Assembly: GCA_021840785.1 (NCBI GenBank)
Contig: JAKBXD010000145.1
Coordinates: 1-5,115 of the forward strand
Reading direction: 5' to 3'
Source: Pseudomonadota bacterium
GTDB lineage: Bacteria; Pseudomonadota; Gammaproteobacteria; Acidithiobacillales; Acidithiobacillaceae
Length of the DNA stretch: 5,115 nucleotides
Shown: positions 1 to 5,115 of the stretch, piece by piece
How the letters are laid out: each line of letters begins with the position of its first letter
Position numbering within the stretch: the stretch's first letter is position 1
Notes under the pieces: generated by a model
What the model was told of the DNA's origin: nothing
What the model saw: the letters and a program-made list of their open reading frames with translations, nothing else
The model's database searches: none
Position numbers and translations under genes: made by a program

Positions 1-16
1 TGGAAGGTGGCCCGAA

Positions 17-51
17 GGTTCAGCTTTTTTATTGGCGACACCCGCTGAACC
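17..51. repeat. 8-bp inverted repeat beside a T6 tract at the window edge
   Basis: GGTTCAGC (17-24) and GCTGAACC (44-51) are perfect reverse complements separated by 19 bases. Six T residues (25-30) directly follow the left arm on the plus strand. An arm followed by a T-run is the usual 3' half of an intrinsic terminator for a plus-strand transcript entering from the left, but the matching 5' arm would then lie outside the window. Alternatively the two visible arms form a loose hairpin of their own. The function is inferred and unproven. Confidence 0.35.
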
Positions 52-77
52 GCCGAGATCCGGAGTCATTAACACAC

Positions 78-109
78 TCAAATGTTCGCAATATCACGCG
101 AACATTTGA
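78..109 (-). terminator. Perfect 12-bp hairpin, candidate transcript end of the operon
   Basis: TCAAATGTTCGC (78-89) and GCGAACATTTGA (98-109) are exact reverse complements around an 8-base loop (90-97). On the minus strand the stem is followed by GTGTGTTAATG, which is only moderately T-rich, so it is not a textbook intrinsic terminator. It lies about 170 bases past the stop codon of the last glycosyltransferase gene. It could instead be a 3'-end stabilising hairpin or a binding site for a dimeric protein. The stem is certain from sequence; its role is inferred. Confidence 0.45.
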
Positions 110-281
110 TCCGCACTTCCTTAACCTGACAACATTGAGATGCGCCCGACCACGGTGACTCAAAGGAATCTGTTGCCAAGCTAGTTAGTCAGACCGATGA
201 CAAAACGAGTTAGCCAAAACAATCTGACGGATCGATTCCTCCGAACGAGACGTACCGACCCATGTGGTCCGTGGTCACATT

Positions 282-1571
282 CTACACTTGGCGGTGGACC
301 ACCCACGCACAAAGACGACCGTGCGTGAATTCGCTGAGCCCCCAATCAGGTCGCGTGGCCACGGCCTGATTGAGCGTGTCGAGTGACGATCCGTGGGACC
401 CCAGCAATACGGCAGTCGGGGCCAGGCGGAGGAGTTCCTCGATTAAGCGAACTTGCTGGCGCAATGCATATTGCTGCCACAGCGGGGCACCGACAGCGAT
501 ATCAAACGCGCTCGCGTTCCACGGACAGTATAGGCCAGACAGGTGATACGTCCCATGAATCGAACGGGGAATCGCCTGATACACTGCAGCCCTGGGCTCA
601 AGGATCGTGGTGATCTGTGGGAAATGCGTTAGCTCCGGTTCGAAGCCTAATTGCACCACGCGGGCTCCGCGTAACCATCCTTGTTGCTCTATCCACGCGA
701 CATCCTCGGCGCTTAATGTTTCGCTCTCCAACTGGTCGAAGCGTGGGCGGTAATTCTTCCACGGTTCGAGGTAATAGGCGTAGAGTTCGGCATCGAGGTA
801 CGGGTACTTCTCCACAAAGTACCGAAGATTCGCGTCGGCTTCTTGGATTCGGGGAGTGACGTCGAGCGGTTGGGGGTAGTGTAGTGCCCAGGCGCGGCGA
901 GCCAACTGAAATCGAGTGTTCGAGCGATATAATCGGTACCCGAATTCGACGTCTTCATATCCCCATCCCCGGAAGTGACCGTCAAAGCCCCCAGCGCGGG
1001 CGAAACCCAACCGGGTCACCGACACGTTGCCGCTCCAAAATACGTTCCACGGGGCGCGAAAGGCCATGACCACATCTTGAACCTTGGCATAATAGGCGTC
1101 TCGCTCATCCGGAACCGATTCCCTCATCGCTTGCAGTTGCGCCATGAGCCCCGCGTAGGTCTTCTCGGTCAGCAGAGCGGGCAGGGCATCGCGCTCAAAG
1201 CCTTTCAGCCCGTAAATATATCCGATAGCCGCCCTCTCGTCGCCTTCGCAATGCACAGCGCGATGTCCTGCAATGAGTTCGGGTCCGGGTATCACGTCCG
1301 AGTCGAGGAATACGATGATGCGCCCTAGCGACTGCTCGGCACCCAGATTTCGTTTTGTCCCCACCGGGGTGTCAGCCGGCACGTTCAGATACTCGAGAGT
1401 CAAGCGACGACAAAATTTGGCTCGGATAGGTCCAGGATCGACCGAGTCCCCTTGGTCGATCAAATGCACGGTGAAATCGGTATCGGTTTGCTGACCCAAC
1501 CCTTCTAAAGTAAGATCCAATACGTCAGCGCGGCCGTATATGGGAATTACGACCGAAACATCAGCACCCAA
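282..1571 (-). CDS. Family 2 glycosyltransferase with C-terminal methyltransferase-like domain (third in operon, DSD type)
   Basis: A cytosolic GT-A fold glycosyltransferase of 429 residues, predicted to move a sugar from a nucleotide-sugar donor to an unknown acceptor. The GT2 core opens with VSVVIPIYGR (residues 5-14). The usual VDDGS donor site is replaced by LIDQGDS (37-43). A canonical metal-binding DSD is at 90-92. The second half of the catalytic domain has APWNVFWSGNVSVTR (173-187), GGFDGHF (194-200), WGYEDVE (203-209, probable catalytic acidic pair) and HYPQ (231-234). Residues from about 290 to the end form a separate alpha/beta domain. Its order, VVQLGF then FDIAV then a helix with LIEELLRL then AVLLGS, resembles a class I methyltransferase without GxGxG. 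The start is TTG, chosen because GAGGGGGG lies 6 nt upstream and the SVVIP strand follows at once. No signal peptide or membrane segment is seen. It lies 23 bases after the preceding gene, in the same operon. Donor and acceptor cannot be assigned. Confidence 0.85.
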   Translation of the reverse strand: MGADVSVVIPIYGRADVLDLTLEGLGQQTDTDFTVHLIDQGDSVDPGPIRAKFCRRLTLEYLNVPADTPVGTKRNLGAEQSLGRIIVFLDSDVIPGPELIAGHRAVHCEGDERAAIGYIYGLKGFERDALPALLTEKTYAGLMAQLQAMRESVPDERDAYYAKVQDVVMAFRAPWNVFWSGNVSVTRLGFARAGGFDGHFRGWGYEDVEFGYRLYRSNTRFQLARRAWALHYPQPLDVTPRIQEADANLRYFVEKYPYLDAELYAYYLEPWKNYRPRFDQLESETLSAEDVAWIEQQGWLRGARVVQLGFEPELTHFPQITTILEPRAAVYQAIPRSIHGTYHLSGLYCPWNASAFDIAVGAPLWQQYALRQQVRLIEELLRLAPTAVLLGSHGSSLDTLNQAVATRPDWGLSEFTHGRLCAWVVHRQV

Positions 1572-1577
1572 GCGGAG

Positions 1578-1585
1578 CCCCCCTC
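1578..1585 (-). promoter_or_regulatory. Shine-Dalgarno deciding the TTG start
   Basis: Minus-strand GAGGGGGG sits 6 nt before the TTG codon at 1571. No ATG or GTG at a sensible spacing competes, so this site supports a TTG start for the last glycosyltransferase. Confidence 0.7.
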
Positions 1586-1594
1586 AATCAAGAT

Positions 1595-2950
1595 CTATGC
1601 TCTAGCGGACTTGCTGACACTTGGTTTCTTTGAAAGCCGGAAGACGCCTTGGCCGTCGTCGTCAAGTTCCGCGGTAAACTGCCAGTCGGCAAGGAATCGG
1701 GAGAGCAACGCGGGATCCATTGGGCAAATCAGGTACACGGCGTTCCGGCTTAAACGGAATGCTTCCAACAACAGAGTACGTTGCAGTCCAATGTCAAGCT
1801 GCGACCACCAAGTGCCAATCACCGAGACTGCCACGGACCCGTCTGGCCAGCTCGTGCGCGTGCCGAGGCCGGGCAGGGTGTGTGGCGGTGCCTGATCGGC
1901 ATCGACCATCGAAAAAACCCGGCCCGTTTCGGGCGTCGGGTCGGCCCACTCGGTCTCCGTTTCCGCAAACAATACCCATGAACGAGCAGACGTGGTGACC
2001 TGGGCGATCCACTCCGCTACAATCGGGGATGGCGGCCGGGGAGGCTTCCCCCCATAACCCGGGAGACTCCGAAGCGCTTGCTCAAGCCGAACGGATGGCA
2101 CCGTAAGCTTGACTTCGATCGCCACGGCGGGATGTCTGGCGTAAAATTTCTGCCAATTCGGACCGTTATCCCGAGGGTAAGACACGTCATGCGGAAAATG
2201 CAGCCCCCGCACCGCCGGATTCCAACGAAAGTGCACCCCCCAGGCCATTAACCGATATCCGCATTCGAGATCTTCGATGCCCCAGCTCGTATACGTTTCG
2301 TCGAATCCACCAATAGCTCGCAGCGCACGCGTTGGAGCCGTGGTCAATGCGGTCCAATAATGGTTCCACGGCGCAATGAATTGGGACAAATCGCTATCGA
2401 AGGCTGCATAAATGGCGTGGCGGGGATCCGGGTATTGGACCATCAAGGCGTCTGTCACTAGCGCTCCTGGGTGTCGGGATACCCGAATGGGCTCCAACTG
2501 AGGATCATTATCGGGAGCCGGTTGGAGCCCGTGGACCGTACCGATCAACGCCACGTCAGGGTCAGCACGATGTGCCTCCCACACGGCTGCCAGGACGTTT
2601 TGCGGTAGAATGACGCCAGCATCCAGCAGCATGATGGCGGTGCGCCTTGCCAGGGCGATACCTTGGTTCCGAGCGGCTGCTGCTCGGAACCCTAGGTCTG
2701 ATTGATAGATGTATCGTAGATCCAGACGGGTTTCGAACGATTGGACGATTGCAAGATGGTCAGGTCCTCGCGATCCGTCGTCGACGACCAGCACCTCGAA
2801 ATCGTCGCGGGCCAATGATTGGTCCGCTAACGCTGCTAAGCTGAGGGTCAGAGATTCCGGCCGGTTATAGACCGGGATGACGACACTGACACCGGGATAC
2901 AGACGCACTGCACCGGCACTGTCAAACGGGTGGGATACTGCTGCAACCAT
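1595..2950 (-). CDS. Family 2 glycosyltransferase with C-terminal methyltransferase-like domain (second in operon, DAG type)
   Basis: A 451-residue GT-A fold glycosyltransferase, predicted soluble. A 20-residue leader precedes the core VSVVIPVYNR (21-30). The donor-binding VVDDGS is at 55-60, and RNQGIA (94-99) follows. At the metal-binding position the protein has LLDAGVI, so DxD is reduced to D110-A-G112. The acceptor-side block reads APWNHYW (193-199), GGFDETY (214-220), WGIEDLECGYRL (223-234), then LHFPH (250-254). A proline-rich linker (about 302-309, KPPRPPSP) leads to the C-terminal domain (about 310-440). That domain has WVLFAE, TRTSWPDGSVAVSVIG, the helix LLLEAFRLS and the strand AVYLIC, in the order of a methyltransferase fold but without a SAM-binding glycine loop. 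I chose ATG at 2950 because AGAGGAAGG lies 9 nt upstream. The longer in-frame GTG at 3100 would overlap the upstream gene by 118 bases. It lies 32 bases after that gene. The sugar and acceptor are unknown. Confidence 0.85.
   Translation of the reverse strand: MVAAVSHPFDSAGAVRLYPGVSVVIPVYNRPESLTLSLAALADQSLARDDFEVLVVDDGSRGPDHLAIVQSFETRLDLRYIYQSDLGFRAAAARNQGIALARRTAIMLLDAGVILPQNVLAAVWEAHRADPDVALIGTVHGLQPAPDNDPQLEPIRVSRHPGALVTDALMVQYPDPRHAIYAAFDSDLSQFIAPWNHYWTALTTAPTRALRAIGGFDETYTSWGIEDLECGYRLMAWGVHFRWNPAVRGLHFPHDVSYPRDNGPNWQKFYARHPAVAIEVKLTVPSVRLEQALRSLPGYGGKPPRPPSPIVAEWIAQVTTSARSWVLFAETETEWADPTPETGRVFSMVDADQAPPHTLPGLGTRTSWPDGSVAVSVIGTWWSQLDIGLQRTLLLEAFRLSRNAVYLICPMDPALLSRFLADWQFTAELDDDGQGVFRLSKKPSVSKSARA
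2665..2691. repeat. Perfect 10-bp inverted repeat inside a coding region
   Basis: GGTTCCGAGC (2665-2674) and GCTCGGAACC (2682-2691) are exact reverse complements with a 7-base spacer. A strong hairpin would form in the mRNA over the codons for GFRAAAARN, in the donor-site region of the second glycosyltransferase. No T-run follows on either strand, so it is not a terminator. It may be a by-product of the alanine/arginine codons, or a translation or RNA-processing element. Confidence 0.55.
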
Positions 2951-2959
2951 CAAGTTTCG

Positions 2960-2968
2960 CCTTCCTCT
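2960..2968 (-). promoter_or_regulatory. Shine-Dalgarno deciding the ATG start at 2950
   Basis: Minus-strand AGAGGAAGG ends 9 nt before ATG at 2950. It lies in the 32-base gap after the stop codon of the upstream gene, and it argues against the longer reading that would begin inside that gene. Confidence 0.75.
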
Positions 2969-2982
2969 ATGGTATTGGTCTG

Positions 2983-4374
2983 CTACCGCGAATCTTTGCG
3001 CTGAAGACGGAGCACATGATGCCTCCCCCACGAAGCATCCTCCGTAATCTCTGCGTCGACCGACGCGGCAAATTGCTCCAGTTCGTTTCGGGACCACCAC
3101 TGTCCGGCGCCGTCGCGGCGCTTTGCCGGGGACTGCGAGTTCTCAGTGTACACGATGACACATTGCTTGGCGATGCGCAGCAACTCCTGCATTTGGGCCG
3201 TGACAAATTCCTCCCCGAACAGACGGATGGCATCGGTGACGACCGCGGTTTCAAACCAATGATCGCCGTACGACGTATGCGTTCCGAGTTGCAGTTCCAC
3301 CCTACGCGGTTTGAATCGCATTGCGATGATCGCCTGTAGCTGTGGATTCACCAGGAAGTGATGGGTGACATTCCAATGAGATAATCGCGCCAGATGATCG
3401 TCGCCAATCAGCAGGGCTCGAGATGACGAGGCTAGATAACGCTCGCTCATCCAGTCGGCGAATGCATACGGATAGAAGGGCAAGATATCCGAGAGAACCA
3501 GGCGGTGAAAACGGCCCAAAATCTGATTAAAGTAAAGCCCCGCGTAGGTCACATATACCTCGGTGGCCAAATGATAATGTTTGGCATGCATACGCTGTTC
3601 ATTCCGCTGGTTCGAGACGAATTTTGCTTCGGCGTCGGCGCTGACCGCGTGGGGGATGTGCAGGCCACAAAGGGGCGACGGCGCCAAAAAGGTGGCGCCA
3701 GCAAGATAAAGCCGATAGGCCAGATCGATATCCTCGGCGCCCCATTCCATAAACGTCTCGTCGAATGCCCCGACGGCATCGACGAGATCCTTGGGCACCG
3801 TCATGAGACACGACCACGCCAAGGCCCAGGGTGCGGGCAGCTCGGCCAAGCGGTTCCCGACGGACCAGAACAGGCCTTCGCGGCGGTCGGCCCACCCCTC
3901 GGTGGCTACAAGCGCATCGATGCGCTCTTGCAGGGATTCGGGAGTCAGTCCATCCAGCAACGCCACATCGAAATCCGCAGCGTCCACATCCAGTCCTACC
4001 ACGCGATGGAGCAACACAGGGCGCAGGGTTTCGGTGGTCAGCACTCGCCCCAATTGCGCAATAAAATTCGGCGGAATCACCACGCCCGAATCCATAAACA
4101 ACACATAGTCGCCCTCGGCCGCGGCAATGCCTAAATTCCTTGCACGCCCACGACAAGATTGGGCATCCCGTGGACGAAAGACATAGTTTAAGTCGTGAGG
4201 GCATTTCAACCTAACGTCCTGAATCATCGTGTCGGTTCCGTCATTAGACCCATCGTCGACGACAATTACTTCTACGGTGACGCGCCCAGACAGGCACTGG
4301 GCAGCCACATACGCCAACGACTTGCGAACCAGTTCGCGGTGATTAAATGTTGGGATTACGACCGAAATACGCAT
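2983..4374 (-). CDS. Family 2 glycosyltransferase with C-terminal methyltransferase-like domain (first in operon, DSG type)
   Basis: A 463-residue GT-A fold glycosyltransferase, predicted cytosolic and first of the three tandem genes. The protein begins directly with the beta-strand RISVVIPTFNHRE (2-14). It has VDDGS (39-43) for nucleotide binding, then RGRARNLGIA (75-84). At the metal site it has FMDSGVV, so DxD is D95-S-G97. The acceptor-side block is APWALAWS (181-188), GAFDETF (202-208), WGAEDIDLAYRL (211-222), and LHIPH (238-242). The C-terminal domain (about 308-460) has ALLIGDD, THTSYGDHWFETAVV, the helix MQELLRIA with the strand CVIVYTE, then WWSRNELEQF and HHVLRLQRK. This last part strongly recalls the end of class I methyltransferases, yet the glycine-rich SAM loop is absent. 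ATG at 4374 is preferred over an in-frame GTG at 4464 because GGAGAGG is 5 nt upstream and the extra 30 residues do not belong to the family. Donor and acceptor are unknown. Confidence 0.87.
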   Translation of the reverse strand: MRISVVIPTFNHRELVRKSLAYVAAQCLSGRVTVEVIVVDDGSNDGTDTMIQDVRLKCPHDLNYVFRPRDAQSCRGRARNLGIAAAEGDYVLFMDSGVVIPPNFIAQLGRVLTTETLRPVLLHRVVGLDVDAADFDVALLDGLTPESLQERIDALVATEGWADRREGLFWSVGNRLAELPAPWALAWSCLMTVPKDLVDAVGAFDETFMEWGAEDIDLAYRLYLAGATFLAPSPLCGLHIPHAVSADAEAKFVSNQRNEQRMHAKHYHLATEVYVTYAGLYFNQILGRFHRLVLSDILPFYPYAFADWMSERYLASSSRALLIGDDHLARLSHWNVTHHFLVNPQLQAIIAMRFKPRRVELQLGTHTSYGDHWFETAVVTDAIRLFGEEFVTAQMQELLRIAKQCVIVYTENSQSPAKRRDGAGQWWSRNELEQFAASVDAEITEDASWGRHHVLRLQRKDSR

Positions 4375-4379
4375 TTTGA

Positions 4380-4386
4380 CCTCTCC
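4380..4386 (-). promoter_or_regulatory. Shine-Dalgarno deciding the ATG start at 4374
   Basis: Minus-strand GGAGAGG lies 5 nt before ATG at 4374 and fixes the start of the first glycosyltransferase. It makes the upstream GTG at 4464, which has no such site, unlikely. Confidence 0.75.
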
Positions 4387-4483
4387 AAGTAAGCCTAGTT
4401 TTTCTCTGACGCCTTTGGGCCTTTGGCGAGCCCAGAAAATGGTGCCGCTTTCTCTCCGCAACACCGCCCAAGACGAGCACTTG

Positions 4484-4531
4484 CCGGTGTGTTAGACCGG
4501 GCGTCCCCTGATGCCCCGTGGCTAGCCCGGT
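4484..4531 (-). repeat. Overlapping inverted repeats in the leader of the glycosyltransferase operon
   Basis: In the 184-base gap between the nucleotidyltransferase-like gene and the first glycosyltransferase, GCCCGGT (4525-4531) and ACCGGGC (4496-4502) form a perfect 7-bp inverted repeat around 22 bases. The same 4496-4500 segment can instead pair with CCGGT at 4484-4488 around 7 bases, so the two stems exclude each other. G-runs (GGGG, GGG, GGGG, GGGG) occur on the minus strand across about 4506-4547. No T-tract follows either stem, and I find no clear -35/-10 promoter in the gap. Leader regulation or an RNA processing site is possible but only inferred. Confidence 0.4.
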
Positions 4532-4558
4532 ATTGGGCCTTTCGCCCCGTCTGAAATA

Positions 4559-5115
4559 TTATCGTTTATGTCCTCGGCCTCGTTCCAACGATTGGAAATG
4601 GAACTTATAAAACGTCTGGTAAGCGTAGCGAACCCGGTCAGAATCAAATAAACGGGTTTCAAACGGAATAGGCCAGTATCCAATGGGGTAGTCAGAATCC
4701 TGAGTCCAACGGTCAGCAATCGAATCCAAATTACGCACGACATCGTCATTATCCAATGTTTCGCGCAGATAGGTTGGGATAACAGGGCCATAGAGGCGCT
4801 CTGTCAATAATAAACCGAATGCCAGCGGGAAAATAAGATCAGGTGACGTGCGACAAACCTGGTCCAGGTAGTGCCAGTCGATCTCCAAGGATCGGATGCT
4901 GTACAAAATATCTGCAAAGCGGCCAAGCTGAAGGTCATCCAAATGTTCAATATCCTTGATTGACCGACTGTGTCCGTATAAGTGCATGCACAAGTGGATC
5001 AAATGGTCGGTGTTGTTCAATACATAAACAGGAACATCCCGAACGGACTTGAGTACGCTTTTTTGTAGAGCGGATGAGGCGTCGTACGCATACGAATCGT
5101 AACTGGTGGTCAACC
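4559..5115 (-). CDS. Nucleotidyltransferase family protein (NTP_transf_5-like), C-terminal part, 5' end outside window
   Basis: The frame stays open to the right edge and ends with TAA at 4559, so at least 184 residues of the C-terminus are present. The part DHLIHLCMHLYGH (residues 36-48 counted from the TTG codon at 5113), then LGRFADILYSI and IDWHYLDQVC, then an FGLLLTERLYG helix, matches the helical second half typical of NTP_transf_5 proteins. These are uncharacterised nucleotidyltransferases of the Pol-beta-like fold. The catalytic N-terminal half, which would carry the acidic metal-binding motif, is not in the window, so activity cannot be judged. The TTG at 5113 is in frame but would give a protein lacking the catalytic part; a start further upstream is much more likely. 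Sampled segments are about 43-48% GC, against about 58-65% in samples of the following genes. It shares their strand but is separated by 184 bases, so co-transcription is uncertain. Members of this family often sit in peptide natural-product clusters. Confidence 0.7.
   Translation of the reverse strand, partial: LTTSYDSYAYDASSALQKSVLKSVRDVPVYVLNNTDHLIHLCMHLYGHSRSIKDIEHLDDLQLGRFADILYSIRSLEIDWHYLDQVCRTSPDLIFPLAFGLLLTERLYGPVIPTYLRETLDNDDVVRNLDSIADRWTQDSDYPIGYWPIPFETRLFDSDRVRYAYQTFYKFHFQSLERGRGHKR

Larger units (their letters stand above)
1..281. other. Non-coding region downstream of the glycosyltransferase operon
   Basis: I see no supportable gene here on either strand. The best short minus-strand reading frame starts with ATG at 263 and runs only 17 codons, with no homology I recognise. 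The stretch is more AT-rich than the genes to its right and holds two inverted repeats, listed separately. Since it follows the last gene of the minus-strand operon, it is the expected place for transcript ends. No promoter on either strand stood out. Confidence 0.6.

Noticed and set aside
83..106. LexA/DinR-like operator from the GTTCG and CGAAC elements
   Set aside because: The half-sites face the opposite way to the CGAAC-N4-GTTCG arrangement, and the site is downstream of genes rather than at a promoter.
2951..3100. Longer N-terminus (GTG at 3100) for the second glycosyltransferase
   Set aside because: It would overlap the upstream gene by 118 bases, adds a Cys/Arg-rich stretch unlike the family, and ignores the good Shine-Dalgarno before ATG at 2950.
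3505..4134. 209-codon open frame on the plus strand
   Set aside because: It lies wholly antisense to the first glycosyltransferase, has a low-complexity Gly/Gln/His/Arg-rich translation and shows no recognisable motif; it is a shadow of the real gene.
4412..4435. Intrinsic terminator between the nucleotidyltransferase-like gene and the operon
   Set aside because: The TGGGC/GCCCA stem is only 5 bp, and on the minus strand it is followed by A/G-rich sequence rather than a T-tract.
4375..4464. Longer N-terminus (GTG at 4464) for the first glycosyltransferase
   Set aside because: The added 30 residues precede a complete GT2 start, and GGAGAGG lies 5 nt before ATG at 4374.
4375..4478. Short GTG-initiated peptide in the gap, as a possible precursor peptide
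   Set aside because: It has no Shine-Dalgarno, runs out of frame into the next gene, and its Arg/Lys-rich translation has no leader or core pattern.
4506..4547. G-quadruplex from four G-runs on the minus strand
   Set aside because: The first loop is about 16 bases and one run has only three Gs; the same bases are better explained by hairpins.

Overview
The window is a bacterial minus-strand locus. It holds three complete, related glycosyltransferase genes in tandem and, at the right edge, the 3' part of a nucleotidyltransferase-family gene. The three glycosyltransferase starts have strong purine-rich Shine-Dalgarno sequences 5-9 nt upstream, one of them with a TTG start. Genes are tightly packed and the composition is moderately GC-rich. 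This fits a Firmicutes-like Gram-positive host, but taxonomy cannot be settled from the sequence alone and I do not name a species.

Layout in transcription order (right to left). (1) 5115-4559: partial protein resembling the C-terminal half of the NTP_transf_5-type 'nucleotidyltransferase family protein'. Its N-terminal catalytic part lies outside the window, and it is clearly more AT-rich than the genes that follow. (2) 4558-4375: a 184-base gap with G-rich inverted repeats and no convincing promoter. (3) 4374-2983, 2950-1595 and 1571-282: three GT-A fold family 2 glycosyltransferases separated by only 32 and 23 bases, almost certainly one transcript. (4) 281-1: non-coding, with a perfect 12-bp inverted repeat and, near the edge, an 8-bp inverted repeat next to a T6 run.

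All three glycosyltransferases have the same unusual build. Each has an N-terminal GT2 catalytic domain with a galactosyltransferase-C-like 'GxFD...WGxED' block, followed by an LHxP motif. A C-terminal domain of about 130-155 residues then follows, which looks like a degenerate class I (Rossmann) methyltransferase fold without the glycine-rich SAM loop. The metal-binding motifs differ in a complementary way. The third enzyme has DSD but only HYPQ. The first two have DSG or DAG in place of DxD but keep LHxPH.

None has a membrane segment, so all three are predicted to be cytosolic. Working together they could add successive sugars to one acceptor. The acceptor is not visible. The neighbouring NTP_transf_5-like gene, a family often found in peptide natural-product clusters, leaves a modified-peptide pathway as one untested option; a surface glycan is the other.
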